Source: Ostrinia nubilalis
Lineage: Eukaryota > Arthropoda > Insecta > Lepidoptera > Crambidae
Length of the DNA: 64,000 nt
NCBI RefSeq assembly: GCF_963855985.1
Contig: NC_087108.1
Span: forward strand, 12,232,001-12,296,000
Reading direction: 5' to 3'
Below the pieces are notes generated by a model, which was given only the letters and a program-made list of their open reading frames with translations, was not told where the DNA came from and did no database searches. Of this stretch, positions 22,972-32,669 are shown piece by piece. The position numbers and the translations under genes were made by a program. Each line of letters starts with the position of its first letter. Position 1 is the first letter of the stretch.

Positions 22972-24284
22972 GGCCTATTCAGACCTAAGCGGTATTCGCT
23001 ACCGTCTGCGGCAGAGAAAACCCAGTGGGTATGCGGTAATAATACTGTTCAGACCTAAGCGGTATTCGCTACCGTCTGCGGCAGAGAAAACGCTCTAGCC
23101 GCGGTACTTGATACTAAATACCTGAGCGAAATCCGCGTGGTATGTACCTCTACCCACAGCGGCAGCGAATATCGCTCAGGTCGCTCTAGCCGCGGTACTT
23201 GATACTAAATACCTGAGCGAAATCCGCGTGGTATGTACCTCTACCCACAGCGGCAGCGAATATCGCTCAGGTCGCTCTAGCCGCGGTACTTGATACTAAA
23301 TACCTGAGCGAAACCCGCGTGGTATGTACCTCTACCCACAGCGGCAGCGAATATCGCTCAGGTCGCTCTAGCCGCGGTACTTGATACTAAATACCTGAGC
23401 GAAACCCGCGTGGTATGTACCTCTACCCACAGCGGCAGCGAATATCGCTCAGGTCGCTCTAGCCGCGGTACTTGATACTAAATACCTGAGCGAAACCCGC
23501 GTGGTATGTACCTCTACCCACAGCGGCAGCGAATATCGCTCAGGTTGCTCTAGCCGCGGTACTTGATACTAAATACCTGAGCGAAACCCGCGTGGTATGT
23601 ACCTCTACCCACAGCGGCAGCGAATATCGCTCAGGTCGCTCTAGCCGCGGTACTTGATACTAAATACCTGAGCGAAACCCGCGTGGTATGTACCTCTACC
23701 CACAGCGGCAGCGAATATCGCTCAGGTCGCTCTAGCCGCGGTACTTGATACTAAATACCTGAGCGAAACCCGCGTGGTATGTACCTCTACCCACAGCGGC
23801 AGCGAATATCGCTCAGGTCGCTCTAGCCGCGGTACTTGATACTAAATACCTGAGCGAAACCCGCGTGGTATGTACCTCTACCCACAGCGGCAGCGAATAT
23901 CGCTCAGGGCGCTCTAGCCGCGGTACTTGATACTAAATACCTGAGCGAAACCCGCGTGGTATGTACCTCTACCCACAGCGGCAGCGAATATCGCTCAGGT
24001 CGCTCTAGCCGCGGTACTTGATACTAAATACCTGAGCGAAACCCGCGTGGTATGTACCTCTACCCACAGCGGCAGCGAATATCGCTCAGGGCGCTCTAGC
24101 CGCGGTACTTGATACTAAATACCTGAGCGAAACCCGCGTGGTATGTACCTCTACCCACAGCGGCAGCGAATATCGCTCAGGTCGCTCCAGCCGCGGTACT
24201 TGATACTAAATACCTGAGCGAAACCCGCGTGGTATGTACCTCTACCCACAGCGGCAGCGAATATCGCTCAGGTTTGAATAGGCC
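22972..24284. mobile_element. TTAA-flanked non-autonomous element with 91-bp satellite core (piggyBac-like)
   Basis: TTAA lies at 22968-22971 and 24285-24288. The inverted ends begin GGCCTATTCAGACCTAAGCG on the left and GGCCTATTCAAACCTGAGCG read inward from the right. The left end has a partial 70-bp duplication (GACCTAAGCGGTATTCGCTA at about 22982 and 23052). The TTAA target is the hallmark of piggyBac elements. No transposase is present. The interior is almost entirely the tandem array. Confidence 0.88.
23091..24273 (+). repeat. Tandem array, 13 units of 91 bp
   Basis: Unit starts CGCTCTAGCCGCGGTACTTG recur exactly every 91 bp (23091, 23182, 23273 ... 24183). Units differ by only a few bases (AATCC/AACCC, GGT/GGG, CTAG/CCAG). 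Each contains ACCTGAGCGA and its complement TCGCTCAGGT about 50 bp apart, plus CCGCGG. The last unit runs into the element's right end. Confidence 0.97.
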
Positions 24285-24288
24285 TTAA

Positions 24289-24839
24289 TTAATGACTAAA
24301 TCACAATACTCGGGGAAGACCGACAATAGCTGCGAGTAATTATTACATTAACCTGTAAATAAAAATCTTAATAACCATTAATTGGTTAGATTTTCCTCTA
24401 ACGCCGACCAAGGTCAAATGACTGTACAGACCTGGTATTTTTCACAGTGACTAAATACGAATGGGAAACATCTACACGGGTCTTTCGTTAAACTGTATAA
24501 GTATACAAGTCCTTTTTTTATAAACCAACAAGGCCAAGTAAAAAAAAATGTGAACAGGCAGATAAAGGAACAGGAATAGATTTTTTTAATCTAAAATAAT
24601 TGTGTTTACTCGCTTGAAATAAAAATATGATTACCAAAGTTATCTAACTTAGGTTTTTCATATTAATTAAATAAACTGCAATAACTATTTAATAACTAAG
24701 CAGAGCTTGTACTACTGTAGCTAGATATGCTAGATATGTATTTAAATATTCCAGCATAAGAAAATTACCGGATAAAAAATATTAATTTGACGGGTTACAC
24801 AATTATGCGTAGAGCCCGTCGGCCGATAATGCGACTATG
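24289..24839. other. Upstream region of gene A
   Basis: AT-rich DNA between the TTAA element and the gene A TATA box, with no recognised repeat. Candidate location for gene A regulatory sequence. Confidence 0.35.
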
Positions 24840-24847
24840 TATATAAA
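24840..24847 (+). promoter_or_regulatory. TATA box of gene A
   Basis: TATATAAA lies 99 bp upstream of the gene A ATG. A TTAGTTAGC stretch about 24863-24871 sits at a suitable distance for an initiator. This core differs from the shared TATAAAG...TGATAAGAGC block of genes B and C. Confidence 0.5.
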
Positions 24848-24945
24848 CCTCTGTCACTTGAAGTTAGTTAGCACTCGAAAAAGAACCGACGGATGTCTTA
24901 GAATTCGTGATTTTAGTATAGGATTATAGAAGTTATAACAATACT

Positions 24946-25542
24946 ATGGAGGAGCCTAGCCCTAACGGATTACCCACAAGAAAACTGATACCTAGTAAGT
25001 TTGTTTTATTTTAAAGTTAAAATTAATTAAACTTAGTTGTTTTTGACTTTCGTAAAGCATTATGAAATTACAGAATTAATTTTAAGTATAATTTATAAAA
25101 TAGTTTTGAATTTTACAGTATTTTTTATATTCATTTCAACCTTAAGTTGCCAAAATAGTACAGTACCACCAAACGGGATCTGTACCCTACGTTTCTGTCA
25201 ACGTAAAATTGTGAACTCAATCTATAATAATAGAAAGGATTTTACGAAACTCCACCCCTAAGGGGGTAAAACGGGATCCACGAGTACGAAGTCGCGGGCG
25301 GCCGCTAGTACTGAATTGATTTGGACAGAATTATGTTAACAATTTTGTTTTATTCATTTTCAGAAACCAATATTGAGGCATCGGTGTTCCAGCCAGCATC
25401 GAACCTGCTACCTCCAGAGACAACTTCTCCTCCCAAGCCGCCTTCAGACGTCATCTGGGAACCTCAAACACTTGCCTCCACTAAGCATCCAAAGAAGGAG
25501 AAAAAGAAAACCGAAGAAGATAACAATTTAAGATATGCGTAA
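24946..25542 (+). CDS. Gene A of NLLPP cluster, two exons, 75 aa, unknown function
   Basis: Predicted join 24946-24994 and 25364-25542. Exon 1 starts at an ATG with A at -3, encodes MEEPSPNGLPTRKLIP and ends at a GTAAGT donor in phase 1. Exon 2 follows a TTTTCAG acceptor, and the split codon reads AAA (Lys). Exon 2 contains ASVFQPASNLLPP, a Pro-rich stretch (SPPKPPSDVIWEP), and a Lys/Glu-rich tail KHPKKEKKKTEED ending in LRYA. No signal peptide or membrane segment is visible, unlike gene B. The signature and its distance from the acceptor match exon 2 of genes B and C, which is the main evidence that it is real. The 369-bp intron carries a dispersed repeat. A hairpin MITE starts 6 bp after the stop. 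Genes B and C have a further exon, so gene A may be a shortened paralogue. No known family was recognised. Confidence 0.62.
25185..25312 (-). repeat. CTAGCGGCCGCCCGCG-family fragment in gene A intron
   Basis: ACTCCACCCCTAAGGGGGTA, AAACGGGATCCACGAGTACG and GCGGGCGGCCGCTAG mark one end of this common repeat. Confidence 0.75.
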
Positions 25543-25548
25543 AGCCCG

Positions 25549-25682
25549 GTCTGTGAGCACGTAGAATTTTGTCCAATGACCCCAAGCTACAGTGAGTGTG
25601 CGAGCGCGACAGCAACAGACGCGCGAGCGATAAGGATGGGTAGCTTCGGTTCATTGGACAAAATTCTACGTGCTCACAGACC
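25549..25682. mobile_element. Hairpin MITE just 3' of gene A
   Basis: The ends are near-perfect inverted repeats of about 33 bp, beginning GGTCTGTGAGCACGTAGAAT on the left and its complement on the right, around a GC-rich centre with GCGAGCG. It starts 6 bp after the gene A stop codon, so it would lie in the 3' UTR or replace the original downstream sequence. Confidence 0.8.
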
Positions 25683-25714
25683 AGACTATAGAAAGCATTG
25701 CAACACTGTTGGAC

Positions 25715-26060
25715 TGTTGTAATTAAAGTGGGTGAATATCAACAAACTCGATTTTTGCCTAATTCCGGTGGCGAATTTTAATTTCCACTTTCCAAAACTT
25801 CTTTGTGGCAGAAATAATAGTAAATAACTTGTATTATTCAATGATATGGTAGAGATCAAAATATTATTAATACTTCTCGAGATATGTTAATTTGAAATTC
25901 TCAAGAGCCACCGAAATTTTATTTGAGCCACCGGAATTAAGAACCAATCCACCGAAATTTATTTATACAGCGGAATTCGGAATGTTATGGATGATTGTCT
26001 CAAATTACTTATTTATTTGTAATTAAGTAGGTAAGTATTATTATCCAGTAAAGATGTTTA
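25715..26060. repeat. CCACCGRAATT motif block, left
   Basis: GCCACCGAAATT and GCCACCGGAATT variants recur at about 25765 (inverted), 25909, 25925 and 25948. The same motif reappears at 28083-28120. Possibly two edges of one large degraded element. Confidence 0.5.
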
Positions 26061-27369
26061 AAATTAAAAACAATATTCAGGCCTGTGTTGTGACCCTAAA
26101 AAAGCATCAGATCTTCCCATGTGAGTCGTAAGAGCCGACTAAGCAATCAAAATACTGGAGGGTGGCCTGCAGCATCTTTCCAGGTATTATACTACCATAC
26201 TGGAACTACCAACCAGCCTGCTAAGCATGGTGATAACGGCAAAATCCCTCATAGAGAACAAATCCAAAACTTTCTGGCTCTAACCGCCCACAGCCCCGTT
26301 ATTCTAGACTCATCACAAAGACATCATACATGACCCTCAAACCCAGAAACCAACTCTAGTCCCGGGAGGGCGACCAACTGCCCCAGGTTGGTGTTAGGTT
26401 TATCTTCCATAAGTAATCGTTGGTCCAGGCTAGCCAAGTTTTCATGATAGTATCATACCTATCCTACACTCAGAATTACGCAACTAATTATTCGCTAAAG
26501 ACCATGCGAACTGGAGATTAAGTATGAAGATATTTCTAGATCTATACCAGCTACTGAACTAACACATTACATATTTGTGAGCTAAATGAAAGTAGTACAA
26601 TTAAGAAACGGAGGACTAAATCCAGCCAGCCTCATGGAGAGAGAAGGCCTAGCAAAACATGCCAGAACTATAAAAGCGTACTGAGCTGCACCCTAATAGT
26701 ACTGCAAAAATCAAAATGTAGTAATCATTTTTAGACGAACAGGCAATTTAATCCGATCACCACACAGCTTATGACCGCAGTCTATGGAGGAACACTATCT
26801 GCGGTCGCGATCCTCATCAGTGAGGGACCGAGGAAGAAGAAGAAGTGATCACCGAAATAGAAGAATGCCGAATAAAAGATGCTCAAAAGATGTCGACTGA
26901 TGAAGTCTGAAGCCACGACCAGTGCCAATCCAGCTCCAAAATCCCACGAATTTTGAGCTCGAGTGGTAGAATAGATTGCAACCTACGAGACTAGGGAAAT
27001 TTTAGCTGTTTCAGAACTATTCTCATCTGTTTTTAAGATTCTGCTTAGTATCGATGTATAAATAGCTATCCAAGTCCTCACGCTGATACAAAGTGTATTA
27101 TAGAGACGATTTTTTGTAATAAATCGAAAGTATGTATTTGCGAGGACCAAATTGAATATACCAACATGAATAACGAGGATAGCAGAACCATTTTGGTAAA
27201 TGCCTAAGCTGCTAGGTGAGATTAAGAAGCACTACTAGTAATTAGGCTGAAGATCGAGATTATCCCGACACTTTAGCGAAGATATCCTAGACTTAAGCTT
27301 GAGCAAGATTAGAATGCCCTATTAAAACAACAAGGTATGAACCAGGAGATAATGAAATCACAACTGAGC
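26061..27369. other. Degraded retroelement-like sequence
   Basis: Near 27330-27375 it reads VPGDNEITTELMKS, a block found upstream of the RTE polymerase motifs, so at least the right part is RTE-derived. The 70-codon frame at 26121 has no recognisable relatives. Confidence 0.45.
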
Positions 27370-27780
27370 TTATGAAATCAGTGGTCGCTTACTATGGGCC
27401 TCATAAGAAGGCTCACGGTCACCCAAAAGGCGATGGAGCGGGCTATGCTCGGAGTTTCCCTGCGTGGATCGAAAAATCAGAAATGAGGAGATCCGCAGGA
27501 GAACCAAAGTAACCGACATAGCTCGCAGAATTGCTAAAATCAAGTGCCAGTGGGCGGGGTACATAGCTCGTAGAGACGATGGCCGTTAGGGCAGGAAAGT
27601 TCTCGAGTGGTGACCACGGGCTGGAAGACGTAGCGTGGGCAGGCCTCCTCCTAGGTGGAACGACGATCTGGTAAAGGTAGCGGGAAGAGCCTGGATGCGG
27701 GCAGCGCAGGATCGTTCATTATGGAAAACCTTGGGGGAGGCCTTTGTCCAGCAGTGGACGTCATTTGGCTGAAACGAACA
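27370..27780 (+). pseudogene. RTE 3' end, about 410 bp
   Basis: Encodes IRNEEIRRRTKVTDIARRIA, KCQWAGYIARRDDG, RRSVGRPPPRW, DDLVKVAGRAWMRAAQDRSL and VQQWTSFG* followed by AACGAACA. One stop inside the GRWGRK block. Confidence 0.85.
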
Positions 27781-28060
27781 TGCAACTTCTGAAGTATTTG
27801 TATGAAAACTTCATCATAATATCAGCCCTCCCCCAAGATCACAACTCGAAACTTATCTGATTGCTGCGAGGGTTCAGAGTTGGAGACACCATAATCTCTT
27901 AAAGTCTTCACTACCTCCCACTTAGAGGTTTTCAAGCTTCTGAGCTAGACCGAGCTCAGTATCAAGATACGGCGAGTACATCACACAACTTCGATTAACT
28001 GACGATATTGTAGTTATGACTGAGACCTTAGTAGACCTAGGTACAATGCTCCAGAGCCAA
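27781..28060 (+). pseudogene. RTE reverse transcriptase core fragment
   Basis: Reads KYLYENFIII, QDHNSKLI, then YGEYITQLRLTDDIVVMTET and LVDLGTM. The normally RFADD catalytic block is RLTDD. It lies after, not before, the RTE 3' end, so it is a separate or rearranged copy. Confidence 0.7.
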
Positions 28061-28870
28061 TAAGACCAATCCTGGCAATAGATTCGCCACCGGAGCCACC
28101 GAAATTGCGCCACCGGAATTGAAAATTTGTTACAAAATTCAAATTATAAAGAAAACTATAATTCTGATCAATAATTTCTGTATGCAGATACAACAAAACA
28201 CCAAACTTTAATCATGTTAAAGAATCGTTCAGCATCTAAGTAAGTCGCTTTCACTCATACACTTGTCAGCGAAATTGAAAAATTTTGTATTCCTGTGTCG
28301 CTGATACAAATATTTACGGGTCTGCTGGAAAAACAATACCACAAGTCGCAAGTCTTTATAGCCCGATCAGGAGGACACAGCTGTGTGATGCGGGGAAGAA
28401 GAACTCTACGTCTCTCAAAGCTTCTTTGGAGATGTAAGAGAGTGTCGAAATTGAGCCACTGTAATTGCTTTTTTTCGTGGGACAGTTTTGAAAGGCTATT
28501 TAAAACACTTAAATTATGAAATATCACATTTCTTTCATATCATTTGGAAGTCTTATTTAATGTATTTTATGGCTATACTATTCTTAAATTACTAGAATCC
28601 CCGAGAAAGAAGGAATAACACAATTTATGAGTAGAAATAGAGTTAGGACACGCCACCGCTATTAGATTTTGGGTCTTTGAAAATTTTTTTAGTACATAAA
28701 ATAACTACCTATTGTCCTGAAGACTTTGCTATCGTGTAAAACGCTGTTTAAACTATATACAGAAAAAAAATCATCGCTCTAGTTACATTTCCCCCATCGA
28801 TTCTCAGCTCCGCCGCGTAAAAAACGTGCTTGGGATATTCACCCAAGTAACTATGTTGTGATTAAAATAA
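28061..28870. other. No gene recognised; CCACCGRAATT motifs at 28083-28120
   Basis: GCCACCGGAGCCACCGAAAT at 28084. A 74-codon frame at 28295 and its antisense are unconvincing. GGATATTCACCCAAGTAAC near 28832 echoes GTGGGTGAATATC at 25729 in inverse orientation. Confidence 0.4.
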
Positions 28871-29394
28871 GTAATATTAAAATGTATGTAATATTAAGAT
28901 TTCTTTTGATATTTGCATGCTATTGTTAATGGCTGGATAGGTTATCATATTTTGTTATTTTTGACCTTCTGTTACTTATTTAAAGACAAATAAATAATGA
29001 AATTGCCGTTTTGTATGGAGGATTTTAACGAGAATTTCAGTTTTTCCATCCATAAATTTTATGAAATCTTATGAGTTGATTATGTCAACATTAAGCTACA
29101 GGATAAATTTATTTTTTTGTTGGAAACGGACACCACTTAGGACGAGCTGTTTTCAAACATAATAATTGTATATCTACGTCATTATAAGTACTTGAAATAA
29201 AGTGAAAAAAAAAAAGAAATAATGGACACAATTATTATGAACTAATGAATATTGAAGAAAGAATCGGCAATTTCATACTTTAGCCCATTAAATAAGTAAA
29301 TATCCTTGGTAGACATTTTATACACTGCGCCATTTTGTCCTCATTATTAATTTTAAAATTAGTTCGTTATTAGTAGTTAGTTATTTAGGAGAAC
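28871..29394. other. No feature recognised
   Basis: AT-rich spacer; no gene or clear repeat. Confidence 0.4.
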
Positions 29395-29540
29395 GCTATG
29401 TGGACTGGACAGGCCTCCCACTCGGAGGACCGACGATCTGGTGAAGGTCGCGGGAAGCACCTGGATGCGGGCAGCGCAGGACCGGTCCTGGAAATACATG
29501 ACGCCCTTTGGCTGAGATGATGATGATGATGATGTTGATT
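29395..29540 (+). repeat. RTE 3' tail with (GATGAT) repeat
   Basis: TGGACAGGCCTCCCACTCGG through GGATGCGGGCAGCGCAGGAC, an internal deletion, then GGCTGAGATGATGATGATGA. Confidence 0.85.
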
Positions 29541-29754
29541 TACTAGTAATATTTATTAAATTTCTATGTACCTATTAATGCATATTTTTTATTGGTTTTT
29601 ATATGTTTAGATGTTAATATTTAAACTTGTGTTGTGACAATTTTAATAAATAATCCATAAATTACATGCTTTGTTTTATTTTAAGCCGTAAAGAGGAATA
29701 TGCATTGTTTGGCTAAAAACCTCGGAAACTATTTTTAGTAGTCGCTCGACCTAG

Positions 29755-30020
29755 TACCTAGTTCCAATACCGTACGGCCAAATATTGCGGGTTCGATTCC
29801 CACACAATGCAAATATTCGTATGCACGAACAAAAGTCTTTCTTCATTTTATAAAGACTAAGAAATATCACTAATAAATCGACAAATATTTTGCTCTTAAG
29901 GAGCCTCTACAATCTACATGTCTCATCATAATCTTTTTACCCTACCACTGTTCGAGACCAACATTTGGCAAGTGCTGAGATGAAGCACCGCAACAAACTC
30001 AGTCACCACTGTCTGCCGGT
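29755..30020. repeat. tRNA-like SINE fragment and retroposon 3' module
   Basis: GCGGGTTCGATTCCCACACA (29789) is a B box of a SINE in plus orientation. 29876-30020 is the GCTCTTAAGGAGCCTCTACA module. Confidence 0.65.
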
Positions 30021-30890
30021 TGATTTAAATAAATAGAAATAGCAGTAGTAGGTAACATTATTGATTCAGGAGCAGTTCTCTGAATTCACCACGCATTCTT
30101 GTATGGTGTATCTTATAAAAATGGGTATACAAAATTGCGTATAAATATGCCATTATTGATAAGGATTAAGGATATAGATATTTGTGATAAGCGTGATAAA
30201 ATTTTCGTCTTATCGTTTCTTTATAGACACACAGTCTGTGTGGTTGCGATATTATTATCGCTTATGCATTTTATCCATGTGTGTATTATTATAATATGTA
30301 CCTATATTATGAATACATAAATGTACGATAGATTAGATTAGGTTACTTATAGTATAGTCGTAGTTTATTAAAATATCTGTCGCACTGTTACACTTTCACC
30401 CGAAACCGATTTCTATGAATTTTGATACAGCTATAACCCGATCGAGTTAAGTAAGAGTCAAGCGCACCTGGCAGCCGTGACATCATATCGCCGCTCTGGT
30501 ATAAATTGTTTCATCTACGAAGACGCGCCCCACCACTTTTTGGTCGAGGGAAGCGTGGAGTGCGGGGAGTTTGATCCGAGCAAACCAAGCGTCATTATTG
30601 TAGTGTGTGTGTGTGATAACAGCGTTGCAATTGGATAATATCCTTGAGTGCACACGACGGCCCTGGTACAACAGGACAGCTCTAAATGTTGTGCGTTCGA
30701 TTTCCTGCTTCACTTAAGCATCGTTTGTGAATACGGGTGGAAGTATGTTTATATTATCCATAGTCTCCTGCAGTAGTCGATTGCTCATCGTAGATAGTAA
30801 TCTAGTTATGATAATCAGGTATATCCGCTTTTACCAATAACAGGAAATCTACAAGATATTGTCAATCAATGTCAGTTTTAGGTCGGAAGT
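30021..30890. other. No gene; partial GTATTCACAAAC MITE at 30688-30742
   Basis: The fragment ends TTCACTTAAGCATCGTTTGTGAATACGG-like. No other feature supported. Confidence 0.4.
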
Positions 30891-30972
30891 AATTTTTTTA
30901 TGCAAAACAAGGCAGGTATTTGACCGCAATCGCACCTGGTGTTAAGTGAGATGCAGTCTAGGATAGTACATA

Positions 30973-31303
30973 CAGGGTGTCCCAAAAAGTAGTGTCAAGC
31001 CGAAGCCCAGAGGTAGATCATCACAAGGGCTACCCAAATAACGGTGACTTTTGATAGTTTTCGTGTTATGGGTGTAAATACTCAGCTAGGCCAAATATTT
31101 ATGTAATAATCTTTAAAAAATCAGGCATGTAACTTGACTATTCGCGTCACAGTGACCAAAAAAGTGCCTAAGCACAGAAATTTAAAACAATCGTAACTCG
31201 AAAACCATCAAAAATCGCGAAACATACATCAGGATGATTTGGATAGCCCTAGTGATGCTCTGCCTCTGGGTTTCGGCTTGACACTACTTTTTGGGACAGC
31301 CTG
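30973..31303. mobile_element. Mariner-type MITE, TA duplication
   Basis: The inverted ends CAGGGTGTCCCAAAAAGTAG... extend about 90 bp. TA at 30971-30972 and 31304-31305. It is inserted into a GGCAGGTATTTGACCGCAAT repeat fragment (about 30890-30970). Confidence 0.88.
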
Positions 31304-31334
31304 TATATGCCATGTAAGTGCTTTAATTTGCAAA

Positions 31335-31555
31335 GGCATGTAGCTCGTAGAGACGATGGCCGTTGGGGCAGAAAATTTCTCGAGTGGCGACCACGAGGCG
31401 GAAAGACGTAGCGTGGGCAGGCCTCCCACTGGTGGACCGACGATCTGGTGAAGGTAGCTGGAGGTACCTGGATGTGGGCGGCGCAGGACTCTTAGTGGAA
31501 ATCCTTGGGGGAGGCCTTTGTCCAGCAGTGGACGTCATTCGGCTGAAACGCACGA
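31335..31555 (+). repeat. RTE 3' end, about 220 bp
   Basis: Encodes ARRDDGRWGRKFLEW-like, RRKDVAWAGLP shift, then DDLVKVAGGTWMWAAQD and VQQWTSFG*, followed by AAACGCACGA. Confidence 0.8.
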
Positions 31556-32481
31556 CACTTATTCGTACATAGTGATAATATATTTTGTTGTTATTAAACA
31601 ATATTTTGTCTGGTGACATCACACGATAATCCATGATAGACTATTAAATAGATAAAACCGGTGAAGTACACTCTATTTACATTAATTTATTGCTGTGTAT
31701 GAATAAAATTTATTTTCTTTTTTAGCGGATGCCTGCGTCATAAAATCTACCTGTACGCCAAATTTCAGCTTGATCCGTCCAGTGGTTTGGGCTGTGCGTT
31801 GCAAGCTAGCGCTAGCAGCAGATAAAAAAGTACACTCCACGTCAAAATATATTGTTTACTTTGCAAACAAACATATCCGGACGTTGATACCGAATTTCCT
31901 CTCCTGTTATATTGTAATAAGCTTAAAAAAACCGATAATTTGAAAATCAAAGAATTTTATTCATTCGATCTCAAATTATCTCTATACAAAATGTTATACA
32001 AATCAGTCAGGATGGGTAAAATTCCATGAAAGTTCTGTAGTTGAAAGAGCTATAGATTTATCGTCGTGTCGGTGAACTATTCTGTAGCTGGAAAGGCCTG
32101 ACGTCGAAAGTGAGGTAGATGAAAAGTTATGTCGACAAAAGGCCCGTAGTTGAAAGATTCTGCTGGGGAAATGGAAATAAATGAATCGTCCTGTCGGCGA
32201 AAAGTCGATTGACGAATCGGTCTTAGGAGAACGTTTACGGAATCTTATAAATAAGATAGAAAGCGATTATGCTATTTCTAAGAAAAAGAGCAGGATGGCA
32301 TTTTACAGTAGACAAAAATTATTGCAAAAATTAACGCTTCTATCGAACCACGTTTTTTTAGAGTAGGCATATTAAGTTATTGCCAGTTATTAATGCATAG
32401 TGATTTAGAATTATTATTTCCTGTAATTGAATTATTATTATAATAATGCGAAATTATATTGACGTGAACTGTACATGGCCT
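31556..32481. other. Upstream region of gene B
   Basis: 31725-31810 is a fragment of the CTAGCGGCC repeat (GATCCGTCCAGTGGTTTGGG). A 61-codon frame at 32181 (MNRPVGEKSIDESVLGERLR...) has a coding-like look but no splice or family support. Confidence 0.45.
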
Positions 32482-32505
32482 TATAAAGCGCGAATTGATA
32501 AGAGC
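32482..32505 (+). promoter_or_regulatory. Core promoter of gene B: TATAAAG and TGATAAGAGC
   Basis: TATAAAG at 32482-32488 is followed 14 nt later by TGATAAGAGC (32496-32505), about 86-109 bp upstream of the ATG. The same pair occurs before gene C with 16-nt spacing. GATAAG is the consensus for GATA factors; their use here is inference. Confidence 0.5.
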
Positions 32506-32590
32506 TTGATAACTAAATATAACTTCATTTATTGTAACGCTCAAGCGAATTTAGTCGATTGAGGATTTCAGTGAGTGTACTACGTTAAAA

Positions 32591-32669
32591 ATGCGTGTGT
32601 CTTTACTAATTTCAATTTTATTTCTATCATGGGTGGACGCAAATAAAACACACACTCAACAGTGCAGCA
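32591..32669 (+). CDS. Gene B exon 1, signal peptide exon
   Basis: ATG follows AAAA. The exon encodes 26 residues beginning MRVSLLISILFLSW and ends TGCAGCA before the donor GTATGT, in phase 1. The single carried base A plus GC of the next exon makes a Ser codon. The hydrophobic core and short length are characteristic of a secretory leader exon. Confidence 0.65.

Noticed and set aside
23091..24273. Regular array resembling CRISPR
   Set aside because: The whole 91-bp unit is repeated with no variable spacers, and it lies inside a TTAA-flanked eukaryotic element.
27781..28060. RTE core as part of the 27.4-kb RTE copy
   Set aside because: The core lies 3' of the copy's end, the wrong order for one element.
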